Source of the DNA: Phycisphaeraceae bacterium
Lineage (GTDB): Bacteria; Planctomycetota; Phycisphaerae; Phycisphaerales; SM1A02
NCBI GenBank assembly: GCA_019636735.1
Contig: JAHBWY010000001.1
Coordinates: 1 to 64,000 of the forward strand
Length of the DNA: 64,000 nt
Reading direction: 5' to 3'
Shown: piece by piece, positions 18,232-25,772 of the stretch
How positions within the stretch are numbered: the first letter of the stretch is position 1
Layout of the letters: each line of letters starts with the position of its first letter
Translations under genes and position numbers: made by a program
The notes under the pieces: model-generated
Seen by the model: the letters and a program-made list of their open reading frames with translations, nothing else
Database searches by the model: none
Told to the model about the DNA's origin: nothing

Positions 18232-19290
18232 TTAGTTGAGGACGCGACCCACGGGACCTGCGGTCGCGACATCGTCGATGGGAATCTCCGAGAGCAGCGC
18301 CTCGATGATCCGATCGGTGGTCACCCCGTCGGCCTCGGCGTTGAAGTTGGTGATGATGCGATGCCGCAACACGGGCAGCGCCACCGCGTGAAGGTGGGCG
18401 GGGCGGACATGGTCGTCACCTTCGAGCACGGCAGTCGCTTTGGCCGCAAGCACCAGGAACTGGCTCGCTCGCGGGCCAGCGCCCCACGCGAGATAGTCGC
18501 GGACGATCTTCGGTGCGTCATCGCCCTGACGGGTCGACCGGACCAGTCGAAGGGCGTACCGAACGAGGTGATCCGCAATCGGAACCTGGCGCACCAGCTC
18601 CTGGATGCGCATGCAATCCCGGGCATCGAGAACGGCCGTCGGTTCGACGGGAGTGCTGCTGGTCGTTCGCTTCACGATCTCGAGCTCATCGGCCTCGTTC
18701 GGATAGCGCACGCGGATGTTGAACATGAACCGATCGAGCTGCGCCTCGGGCAGCGGATAGGTCCCCTCCTGCTCGATGGGGTTCTGCGTGGCCAGGACGA
18801 AGAAGGGCGCTGGCAGCTTGTGTGCCACGCCTCCCACGGTCACCTGACGCTCCTGCATCGCCTCGAGAAGGGCCGCCTGCGTCTTCGGTGGAGTGCGGTT
18901 GATCTCATCCGCCAGCACGACATTCGCGAAGATCGGACCGCGCACGAATCGCAGGCTTCGCGAACCGCTCATCTTGTCCTCTTCGATCACCTCGGTTCCG
19001 GTGACATCGCTCGGCATCAGGTCGGGCGTGAACTGAATTCGGCTGAACTCCAGGGACAGCGACTTGGCAATGGTGCTGATGATGAGCGTCTTCGCGAGCC
19101 CCGGAACTCCCTCGACCACGGCATGGGAGCCGCAGAAGATGGCCACCAGAATCTGCTGGAGTACCTCATCCTGCCCGACGATGACCTTGTGAATCTCACT
19201 CTGGAGGGCGGCAAAGGCGGCTTTCGCCTCCGCCAGCGCCTGCACCGGATCCTGGCTTCGAACATGACCACCGGGCGATGCCTGATTCAT
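18232..19290 (-). CDS. MoxR-family AAA+ ATPase
   Basis: This 352-residue ATPase carries the RavA/MoxR signature. Walker A is GVPGLAKT (about residue 60), Walker B LADEINRTPPKTQ (about 128), with sensor and pore-loop region ATQNPIEQEGTYPLPEAQLDRFMF. The start MNQASPGGHVRSQ (ATG 19290) is preferred over upstream in-frame codons. Those would run backwards through mutM, and a TATACT box sits just 6 nt before this ATG. It heads the eight-gene operon. MoxR proteins use ATP to remodel or assemble protein complexes with DUF58 and VWA partners. The divergent mutM gene starts only 22 bp away. Confidence 0.93.
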   Translation of the reverse strand: MNQASPGGHVRSQDPVQALAEAKAAFAALQSEIHKVIVGQDEVLQQILVAIFCGSHAVVEGVPGLAKTLIISTIAKSLSLEFSRIQFTPDLMPSDVTGTEVIEEDKMSGSRSLRFVRGPIFANVVLADEINRTPPKTQAALLEAMQERQVTVGGVAHKLPAPFFVLATQNPIEQEGTYPLPEAQLDRFMFNIRVRYPNEADELEIVKRTTSSTPVEPTAVLDARDCMRIQELVRQVPIADHLVRYALRLVRSTRQGDDAPKIVRDYLAWGAGPRASQFLVLAAKATAVLEGDDHVRPAHLHAVALPVLRHRIITNFNAEADGVTTDRIIEALLSEIPIDDVATAGPVGRVLN

Positions 19291-19296
19291 GGGCGG

Positions 19297-19304
19297 AGTA
19301 TAGG
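19297..19304. promoter_or_regulatory. Divergent overlapping -10 boxes between moxR and mutM
   Basis: The 22-bp gap contains AGTATAGG. On the minus strand this gives TATACT ending 6 nt before the moxR ATG; on the plus strand it gives TATAGG ending 8 nt before the mutM ATG. If used, both messages would be leaderless or nearly so. No good -35 boxes are seen. Confidence 0.4.
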
Positions 19305-19312
19305 AAGCACCC

Positions 19313-20320
19313 ATGCCGGAACTTCCCGAAGTTGAAGGAGTTGCTCGGACCCTTCGCCGCTCGATTCTCGGAGGGATCGTCACCGGCGTGTCACTGCAGC
19401 GAATGGACATGCTGCTCCTCGACACGCAGGGTGAGCCGCTCCGCGCCGCGATCAGGCGGAGAAGAGCGGGGACCAGGTCGGACTCTCCAGCCATCCGCTC
19501 ATCCAGTGCACCCAGAACCGAAGGGGCCATGCTTCATGGCGGCCGAGTGAAGGCGATTCACCGCCAGGGCAAGCAGTGCGCAATCGAAGTGGATGATGGA
19601 CGGGTGCTGGTGGTTCATCTCGGGATGAGCGGACGCCTTCAACTGCTCCGTCCCCGTGACCCGATGGCGCCTCACACCCACGCGGTGTGGACGATCTCGA
19701 CTGGTGATCAGACGAACGAACTTCGATTCGTCGACCCGCGGAGGTTTGGCGGCCTCTGCGCCATTGCCTCCTTGACGGATCTTCGTGAACGAATCTGGTC
19801 GCATCTCGGTCCCGACGCCCTGACCCTCTCGGGGAAGGCTCTCGCCCAAGCATGCTCGGCTCGTCATCGTCCGATCAAGGCGCTTCTGCTCGACCAGGCA
19901 TGCGTTGCGGGAATCGGCAACATCTACGCCGATGAGATCCTGCATGCCGCCGGCATCCATCCCCTGGAGCCAGCTAATCGCCTCGTTGCTCAGGCCACCC
20001 TCATCGCTCGTCTGACGCGTTCGATCTTGGCCGATGCCGTTCGGCTCGGCGGCTCGACCATTCGCGACTACATCGATCCTGCTGGTCAGGGCGGCTCCTA
20101 CCAGCAGCGCCACCGCGTCTATGGACGGCTCAATGAAGCCTGTCGAGGAAGGAACGGCAGACCGTGCACCGCGAGAATCGAGGCGGTGACCGTGGCCGGG
20201 CGGACATCCTGGTTCTGTCCTCGCTGCCAGAAGTTATCCACAGGTCATTCAAGACCAGTGGAGAAGTCGATCAGGTCGCCCGTAAAGGCTCGTTCGCGTG
20301 CGTCTGGTCGGTCGCTCTGA
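19313..20320 (+). CDS. mutM: Formamidopyrimidine-DNA glycosylase
   Basis: This 335-residue base-excision repair enzyme removes oxidised purines such as 8-oxoguanine. The N-terminal catalytic PELPEVE is intact (Pro2, Glu3), as are the Lys-containing beta-hairpin (GRVKAIHRQGKQCAIEV), VHLGMSGRL, RFVDPRRFG and the helix-two-turn-helix (LLDQACVAGIGNIYADEILHAAGIHP). The zinc finger is odd. The first cysteine pair is spaced EACRGRNGRPC (CX7C) instead of CX2C, while the second pair FCPRCQ is normal. There is also an inserted Arg/Ser-rich segment around residues 46-70. The tail after the finger is unusually long (about 35 residues). It is divergent from moxR and convergent with dnaA. Confidence 0.93.
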   Translation: MPELPEVEGVARTLRRSILGGIVTGVSLQRMDMLLLDTQGEPLRAAIRRRRAGTRSDSPAIRSSSAPRTEGAMLHGGRVKAIHRQGKQCAIEVDDGRVLVVHLGMSGRLQLLRPRDPMAPHTHAVWTISTGDQTNELRFVDPRRFGGLCAIASLTDLRERIWSHLGPDALTLSGKALAQACSARHRPIKALLLDQACVAGIGNIYADEILHAAGIHPLEPANRLVAQATLIARLTRSILADAVRLGGSTIRDYIDPAGQGGSYQQRHRVYGRLNEACRGRNGRPCTARIEAVTVAGRTSWFCPRCQKLSTGHSRPVEKSIRSPVKARSRASGRSL

Positions 20321-20460
20321 CTTCTGGAAATCCACCACTGAGAGATATCTCTCTATTCCCTCGTAGAGAGTCCCGGCGTTTGGTGGATATGTCTAGGAGA
20401 GACGCATGTAAATCTCGGCTCCAGATCGCCTTATGATCACCACACTGGTCGTGGATCGCC
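20234..20460. other. Candidate replication origin (oriC) or dnaA control region
   Basis: The stretch contains a perfect DnaA box, TTATCCACA, at 20234-20242 (inside the mutM 3' end). Three further ATCCAC hexamers follow: 20330-20335 (+), 20383-20388 (-) and 20451-20456 (-). There is a 14-bp palindrome GAGAGATATCTCTC at 20340-20353, enclosed by an ATCCACCA (20330-20337)/TGGTGGAT (20381-20388) inverted repeat. The 20321-20440 part looks clearly more AT-rich than its surroundings. Position next to dnaA fits an origin; the small number of consensus boxes leaves it unproven. Confidence 0.45.
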
Positions 20461-20673
20461 TGTCATCTGGGCGTCACTCCGAGACTCTGGCGGACAGGTG
20501 CGGCCGGGTGGCGGCGTGCGGAGGCGTGGTCCGGCTCACTTCCGGCAGTCTGAGATGACGGTGAACGACACGAACGGGACAACTTGTCAACAGGTCCTCC
20601 CTCGCTCTGATGACAGGGCGCTCCCTGTCAGCGCTCGCAGCCGGCACCGATTTCGACCAGCCTCGTGGCAGGG
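20321..20673. other. Intergenic region between convergent mutM and dnaA
   Basis: No protein gene is supported. The left part holds the AT-rich palindromic section described as a candidate origin. The right part holds a perfect 8-bp hairpin at 20611-20630, downstream of dnaA. Confidence 0.6.
20611..20630 (-). terminator. Hairpin downstream of dnaA
   Basis: TGACAGGG (20611-20618) and CCCTGTCA (20623-20630) form a perfect 8-bp stem with the tetraloop CGCT, 43 nt past the dnaA stop. No T-run follows. Confidence 0.4.
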
Positions 20674-22065
20674 TTACTCCTGTGCAGGGGTCTCTTCATC
20701 GCGTCGCGCGAGGGAGCGCTCGAGCCTGGCAACATCGCTCGAGAGCGAGCCATCGATCTGCCGGCGGTGATCGACGGTCCGCACCGCGTGAAGAACCGTG
20801 CTGTGGTCTCGGCCGCCGATGTGACCGCCGATCTCCTCCAGACTGTACCGCGTGTGCCGGCGGGCAAGCCACATGGCCACCTGGCGCGGCAGCGCGACCG
20901 ACTTGTGCCGCTTCTTCCCCAGGAGGTCGGTGACCTTCAGGTTGTAGTAGCGGGTGACGGCCTCGATGATGACATGGATACTCGGGCTTCGTTCCGAGTC
21001 GCGCCGCGGCTCCTGCGCGAGCGCCTGCTTGGCGACATCCAGCGATACGGGCGCAATGTTCGCCTGCGCCATGGCGCGGATCCGCGCGAGGGCTCCCTCG
21101 AGCTCGCGGATGTTGGTGTCGATGCGTGCGGCGACATAGGCCGGCACATCGTCGGGAATCTCGAGCTGCTGAAGCTTCGCCTTGGCCTTGATGATCGCGA
21201 CCCGCGTCTCAAAGGAGGGGCGATCGACCCGTGCCACCAGGCCCGAATTGAAACGACTCGTGAGCCGCTCCTCGAGGGCGGGAATCTCCGTCGGCGCCAC
21301 ATCGCTGCTCAGCATGATCTGGCGGCCGGACTGGTGCAGCGCGTTGAAGGTGTGGAAGAACTCATCCTGCGTCTGTTCATGGCGCGAGAGCAGGTGCACA
21401 TCGTCGATGACAAGCAGGTCGACATTGCGGAACCGATGCCGGAACTCGGGCATGCGGCCCGCCTTCACGCACTCGTGGAAGGCATCGATGAAGGTTGCAC
21501 AACTGATGTAAACCACCCGCGCGGAGGGCTGACGGGCCAGAACAGCCTGACAGACGGCCTGAAGAAGGTGAGTCTTGCCGAGGCCGACACCGCCATGAAT
21601 GACGAAGGGGTTGTAAGCGCGGCCCGGTCGATCGGCCACGGCGAGCGCTGCCGCATGGGCGAGCCTGTTCTCGGGGCCGACGACGAACTGATCGAAGCTG
21701 AAGTCCGGGCTGAGCACCATCTGCTCATCGAGCGACGCTGGCGTGTCAGATCCGTCGAGCATCGGCGCCGATCCGATTCCGGAACTCCGGTCGGGGAAGC
21801 GTGTTGCCGATTGGCCGTTCAGTGGTGCCAGGAAGCGCACGGGGAGAAGGCGGCCCGTGACTGCCTGCGCAGCCTCGGAGAAGGCATTGGTGGCCGTCCG
21901 CTGCAGATATCGCAGGCGCACGGGCTCCGCCACCACAAAGCGAAGGACACCGCCCTCCACCCCGATCATGTCCAGATCGTCGAACCAATGCCGGCAGATG
22001 TCGCCGTGGTGCTTCCTGAGGTACTCCAGGATTTTCCCGCGCAGCTCACGGTCCGATCGTGCCAT
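20674..22065 (-). CDS. dnaA: Chromosomal replication initiator protein DnaA
   Basis: This 463-residue protein binds DnaA boxes and opens the replication origin. Domain I is LRGKILEYLRKHHGDICRHWFDDL. Domain III has Walker A GGVGLGKTH (about residue 160), Walker B LLVIDDVHLL (about 218) and the AAA+ sensor 2/arginine region (LTSRFNSGL). Domain IV carries the DNA-binding signature (SLEEIGGHIGGRDHSTVLHAV, about 405-425). The start MARSDREL (ATG 22065) matches the family N-terminus; upstream in-frame codons encode no recognisable sequence. The domain II linker is Ser/Pro-rich. dnaN is not adjacent. The upstream neighbour is an RNase Z-like gene on the same strand, about 208 bp away. Confidence 0.95.
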   Translation of the reverse strand: MARSDRELRGKILEYLRKHHGDICRHWFDDLDMIGVEGGVLRFVVAEPVRLRYLQRTATNAFSEAAQAVTGRLLPVRFLAPLNGQSATRFPDRSSGIGSAPMLDGSDTPASLDEQMVLSPDFSFDQFVVGPENRLAHAAALAVADRPGRAYNPFVIHGGVGLGKTHLLQAVCQAVLARQPSARVVYISCATFIDAFHECVKAGRMPEFRHRFRNVDLLVIDDVHLLSRHEQTQDEFFHTFNALHQSGRQIMLSSDVAPTEIPALEERLTSRFNSGLVARVDRPSFETRVAIIKAKAKLQQLEIPDDVPAYVAARIDTNIRELEGALARIRAMAQANIAPVSLDVAKQALAQEPRRDSERSPSIHVIIEAVTRYYNLKVTDLLGKKRHKSVALPRQVAMWLARRHTRYSLEEIGGHIGGRDHSTVLHAVRTVDHRRQIDGSLSSDVARLERSLARRDEETPAQE

Positions 22066-22273
22066 GCGAACGCGCACCTCAAGTGGACGGCCCACGCACG
22101 GCAAGGGCAAGGTGCCGACGCGAAAGCTCCACCCACCAATCTGTCCTCGACCGCAACTCAATGTCGAGGGATGTCTCGAAGAAGAACGGAACTTTGAAGC
22201 ACTCGCGCAAGTGCCCACCAGCGCGAGGGCGAAATCTCAACGAGCGAGAATGTAGATCGTGATCAAGGCCGCG

Positions 22274-23254
22274 TCAACTCGATTCCACCGAGGACTCCGA
22301 CTCGTTGATCGACGACTCCTGAACCGGCTCGTCGGGTGACTTGACATCGGCGCGTTCTCCACTCTCGAGAACTTGGCGGTCGTAGCGCGCTCGATTCGCG
22401 CGGTGGTCCATCAGCAGATGGATACGCTCCGCATCGTCGCCACACACTTCACGAAGGCGCTCACGCGCGAACCCGAGATGCGTGCGACGAGAGACATGAA
22501 TGACGATGACTTCGCGAGCGCTCCAGACCTTCAGCAGCACCTTGAGGTCTTCGACATGCAAATGCTTGCCGATCTTCGCTCGATCTCGATGATCTGACTC
22601 GAAGAAAGTGCATTCGGTGATCACGATCGGCGCTTGCGCGAACTCATCACGGAAGAGGAACGGGCCGGCCTCCGTGTCGCCCGTGTACGCAATCAGCGGG
22701 ATTTCCAGGGCTTGGGTGATGACCGTCCCCGCCAGCTTCAGTTCGCGAATCTTGTCCTGCGGGAGGTGATGGAACTCAGGTCGCAGCTTGCTGCGCGTCT
22801 CGATCGCGGCGAAACCGAGACTGGGACCGGTGTGGCTCACTTCGAGTCCGCGCAGGAGGAGATTCGGTCGCAGTTGCAACGACTCACCCGGCGCGAGCGC
22901 GGTGATCTCATGCGGCGTGCGCTGGCGCTCGAGGTCAACCCAGCTTGCCATCATCGAGCGCAGCGGATGGACCAGCTCCGGATGACAGACCACGCGACCG
23001 GTCCCGAGTTTCTGGAAAGTCCGCTGACTGAAGTAGTAGGGAATCCCACCGGAGTGATCCATGTGCGCGTGGCTCAGCGCGAGCGTCGACGCCGTCAATG
23101 TCGGGCGGGGGCAGAGACCCGCATCGAACGCGAGGTCCAGTTCCGGAATGTGAATCGAAGTCTGCTCGCCCGCGACGCTGATCCCCTGGATGCGATAGGG
23201 GGGCGAATAGATGAACCCGAGATGCCCCTCTCGGGGCGGTGGCTTCGGCAACAC
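22274..23254 (-). CDS. RNase Z-like metallo-beta-lactamase-fold hydrolase
   Basis: This 326-residue protein has the metal site LSHAHMDHSGG (about residue 65) and later metal-binding positions (EVSHTGPSLGF, YTGDTEAGPF, ECTFFESDHRDRAKIGKHLHVEDL, VIHVSRRTH). That set resembles RNase Z/ElaC-type hydrolases, which cut tRNA 3' trailers. I chose GTG 23254 (M/V-LPKPPPREGH) because AGGAG lies 7 nt upstream, at 23262-23266, and because the longer frame adds only low-complexity Arg-rich residues. The C-terminal tail is Ser/Glu-rich. RNase Z is plausible, but another MBL-fold hydrolase cannot be excluded. Confidence 0.8.
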   Translation of the reverse strand: MLPKPPPREGHLGFIYSPPYRIQGISVAGEQTSIHIPELDLAFDAGLCPRPTLTASTLALSHAHMDHSGGIPYYFSQRTFQKLGTGRVVCHPELVHPLRSMMASWVDLERQRTPHEITALAPGESLQLRPNLLLRGLEVSHTGPSLGFAAIETRSKLRPEFHHLPQDKIRELKLAGTVITQALEIPLIAYTGDTEAGPFLFRDEFAQAPIVITECTFFESDHRDRAKIGKHLHVEDLKVLLKVWSAREVIVIHVSRRTHLGFARERLREVCGDDAERIHLLMDHRANRARYDRQVLESGERADVKSPDEPVQESSINESESSVESS

Positions 23255-23445
23255 GGACAATCTCCTGGCGTTGCGCCTTCGCGCAACGAGGCGGGGTGGG
23301 TGGACGCTCCGATTGTAGGGTCCATGCCGGGGGAACCTGCTTCTCGGTCGATCGGAGGGGCGTCGGGGCCCGCCGAGTTGCCGATAGCGACTTCCGGCCT
23401 TGTCTCGGACCGGGCCGAAACGCACCTTTGACAGCCGCGCAAGGC

Positions 23446-23452
23446 GGAGGAG
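23446..23452 (+). promoter_or_regulatory. Ribosome binding site deciding a TTG start
   Basis: GGAGGAG ends 7 nt before TTG 23460 and decides the start of the Hpt gene. No ATG lies near the start of the homologous region. Confidence 0.6.
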
Positions 23453-23459
23453 TTCACTC

Positions 23460-23828
23460 TTGATCCAGGCCAATCGCCCGTCGGTGGTGGGAGGAAGAGG
23501 CGACAATCCGTCTCAGGTGCCCGAGCCTCCGCTCATCAGCCGCTTCGTTGACGATCCCGAGATGGCGGAGATCATCGCGCTCTTCGTCGCCGAGACTCCG
23601 GAGCGGCGCCGCGAGTTCAGCTCGTCGTGGGATCGTGGAGATCTGCATCGCGTGCGCACGCTGGCCCATCAACTCAAGGGCGCCGCTGGCGGCTACGGAT
23701 ATCCCGAGCTGAGCGCCGCAGCCTCCGAACTCGAAGCCGCTCTCGACAGCCATGTCGCGGACCAGACCTCTGTGGCGTCCGCCTACGATGCGCTCATGGC
23801 CCTTTTGTCACGGGTGGAGGCCGCCTGA
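23460..23828 (+). CDS. Histidine phosphotransfer (Hpt) domain protein
   Basis: This 122-residue single-domain protein starts at TTG behind a strong GGAGGAG site. The Hpt four-helix core runs from FVDDPEMAEIIALFVAETPERR to the end. The phospho-accepting His lies in LAHQLKGAAGGYGYPEL, the classic HxLKGxxxxxG motif. It would relay phosphate between a hybrid kinase and a receiver. Its likely receiver is the REC-GGDEF protein encoded 3 nt downstream, making a two-gene phosphorelay-to-c-di-GMP unit. No sensor kinase is in the window. Confidence 0.88.
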   Translation: MIQANRPSVVGGRGDNPSQVPEPPLISRFVDDPEMAEIIALFVAETPERRREFSSSWDRGDLHRVRTLAHQLKGAAGGYGYPELSAAASELEAALDSHVADQTSVASAYDALMALLSRVEAA

Positions 23829-23831
23829 GCC

Positions 23832-24794
23832 GTGATGACCGAGGATGTGTTCAAGCCCAGCGTGCCGAAGCTTCTCGTCATTGACGATTCGGAGCTCATT
23901 CATCGGCTGCTCCGGGTGCGCCTCCAACATGAGCGCATCGAGATTCACAGCGCCATGTCGGCGATGGAAGGCCTTCGCATGGCACGACTCCTTCGGCCCG
24001 AGGTGATTCTCCTGGACATCGAGATGGATGAGATGGATGGCTTCGAGGTGCTCTCGCGCCTCAAGAGCGATCCGGAGACACAGCAGATCGCCGTCATCTT
24101 CATCAGTGCCACCAGCGACACGATGGACCGAGTGCGCGGCCTCGACCTTGGCGCCGTCGACTTCATCTGCAAGCCATTCGAAGTGGTCGAGCTCAAGGCG
24201 AGGGTCCGCAGCGCGCTGCGTATGCAGCACCTCGTCTTCATGCTTGAACAGAAGGCGCAGATCGATGGGCTCAGTGGTCTTTGGAATCGACGCTACTTCG
24301 AGCAGCGCCTCCAGCAGGAGGTGTCGGAGGCCATCCGTCACAAGCAGCCGCTGGCGCTCCTGATGTGCGATCTCGACCGCTTCAAGCGAATCAATGATCA
24401 GTACGGCCATCCCTTCGGCGACTCGGTGATCGAGCGCATGGCGCAGATCCTCTCCTCGGGTCGCACGAGCGACATTCCCTGTCGCTATGGCGGCGAGGAG
24501 TTCGGTGTCATCCTGCCGAACACGGGGCTCGACGAGGCGGCCGAGGTGGCCGAGCGGCATCGAGCCGCCATGGAAGCGCAGGTCTGGTCGATCAATCCCG
24601 AACTCGTGGTCACGAGCAGTTTCGGCGTTTGCGACCTTGAGTCGGTGAAGGGCCCGCAGACGGCGGAGACGCTCGTCGCCTGCGCCGATGCGGCGCTCTA
24701 TCGAGCCAAGGAGCGAGGCCGCAACTGCGTCCACCTCTTCGGTCGGGAAGGGGCGCAGCGCCGCAGCTCCGAGAGCGGCTCGCCTCCGCGGTAA
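23832..24794 (+). CDS. Response regulator with GGDEF diguanylate cyclase domain
   Basis: This 320-residue protein is PleD-like. It has a receiver domain (about 10-128) with acidic pair IDDSE, phospho-acceptor Asp in LLDIEMDEMDG, Thr/Ser at FISATS and Lys in CKPF. A GGDEF domain (about 145-305) follows, with DGLSGLWNRRYF, DLDRFKRINDQYGHPFGD, an intact RYGGEEFGVIL active site and a terminal AKERGRN. Phosphorylation of the receiver should switch on synthesis of c-di-GMP. No RxxD inhibitory site is evident five residues before GGEEF. It probably starts at ATG 23832; a GTG one codon upstream is possible. Confidence 0.93.
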   Translation: MMTEDVFKPSVPKLLVIDDSELIHRLLRVRLQHERIEIHSAMSAMEGLRMARLLRPEVILLDIEMDEMDGFEVLSRLKSDPETQQIAVIFISATSDTMDRVRGLDLGAVDFICKPFEVVELKARVRSALRMQHLVFMLEQKAQIDGLSGLWNRRYFEQRLQQEVSEAIRHKQPLALLMCDLDRFKRINDQYGHPFGDSVIERMAQILSSGRTSDIPCRYGGEEFGVILPNTGLDEAAEVAERHRAAMEAQVWSINPELVVTSSFGVCDLESVKGPQTAETLVACADAALYRAKERGRNCVHLFGREGAQRRSSESGSPPR

Positions 24795-24874
24795 GGCGCT
24801 CCGACATCCGGGGTTCAAGGGCCGCGTCAGGCGCCGAGCGGAGCGCACAGGCGCTCTTCTACGATGCGCGACGC

Positions 24875-25756
24875 ATGCCGGCCGTACGCGATGAGGGAAT
24901 CTGTCTTCGGCACTGGGACTGGTCGGAGACGAGCCAGACGGTCTCACTCTTCGGTCGATCGCTCGGCGTCATGCGTGGCTTGGCCAAGGGTGCGCGGCGC
25001 GAACGAGGGAGTTTCGGTGGTGGTATCGACCTGATGGCTCGCGGCGCCTTCGGCGCGATCGTCAAGAGCGGAAGCGAACTTGCGACGCTGACGGAGTGGG
25101 ATCTGATCGAGACCTTCCCGGCGTTGCGCGAGAAGCTCGCCCGGAATCGCGCGGCGTTCTATGCCGCGGATCTCGTCCTTCGCATGGTGCCGCCAGGCGA
25201 TCCGCATCCGCATCTGCATGACGCGCTCGTTGAACTCCTGCGCACACTCGGGGAGCGCTCCGAGCGATCCAGTGATGGTGCCGTGAGCGCCACCGAGAGC
25301 GTTCGAATGGCGGTGGCCCTCCTCCAGTTCCAGTGGAGGCTTCTCCGGGAGACGGGATTCGCCATGTCGCTCGAGGGAATCACCGATCGCAAAGGGGGTC
25401 CGCTCTGGTTCGATCCCCATCATGGTCACTTCAGTGAGACGGCGCTCAGGGGGCCGGCATGGCGCGTGCGTCGTGAGACCGTCTCGCTTCTTCGCCGTGT
25501 GGATGAGCTCGAGCGGACTCCTGATCCGGTGAATCCGTCTGAACCGAGTGGAGCGATCGCCGCGGCGGCGCCGATGGTGATGGATGGCGGGCCCGCGGCT
25601 GCCGATCCGGGTTCCGCCGCGGAAGCGGTTGACCGAGCGAATCGTCTCCTCGCCGCGTATCTCCGCGAAATCATCCAAGCCGAACCTGCAACGCTCCGCG
25701 ATCTCTTTGGAAATCTCGGCGTTCCATCAACCCGCCCTTCGCCGCGGTCGATCTGA
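24875..25756 (+). CDS. recO: DNA repair protein RecO
   Basis: This 293-residue protein has the RecO N-terminal OB fold (EGICLRHWDWSETSQTVSLFGRSLG, RGLAKGARRERGSFGGGIDLMARG) and the helical C-terminal domain (YAADLVLRMVPPGDPHPHLHDALVELL, FQWRLLRETGFAMSLEGITDRKG). RecO loads RecA with RecR at gaps and anneals single strands. The Cys zinc-finger seen in some RecO proteins is absent. The C-terminal extension is Ala/Pro-rich. ATG 24875 is the natural start. The HDOD gene follows 16 nt later, so the two may be co-transcribed. Confidence 0.88.
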   Translation: MPAVRDEGICLRHWDWSETSQTVSLFGRSLGVMRGLAKGARRERGSFGGGIDLMARGAFGAIVKSGSELATLTEWDLIETFPALREKLARNRAAFYAADLVLRMVPPGDPHPHLHDALVELLRTLGERSERSSDGAVSATESVRMAVALLQFQWRLLRETGFAMSLEGITDRKGGPLWFDPHHGHFSETALRGPAWRVRRETVSLLRRVDELERTPDPVNPSEPSGAIAAAAPMVMDGGPAAADPGSAAEAVDRANRLLAAYLREIIQAEPATLRDLFGNLGVPSTRPSPRSI

Positions 25757-25772
25757 CTCCCGGGAGGAGTCG

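Noticed and set aside
19291..19530. N-terminal extension of MoxR into mutM
   Set aside because: The extra residues are low-complexity and antisense to conserved mutM residues. ATG 19290 matches the family start.
20665..22197. 510-codon plus-strand frame opposite dnaA
   Set aside because: Shadow of dnaA, with no recognisable domains or ribosome site.
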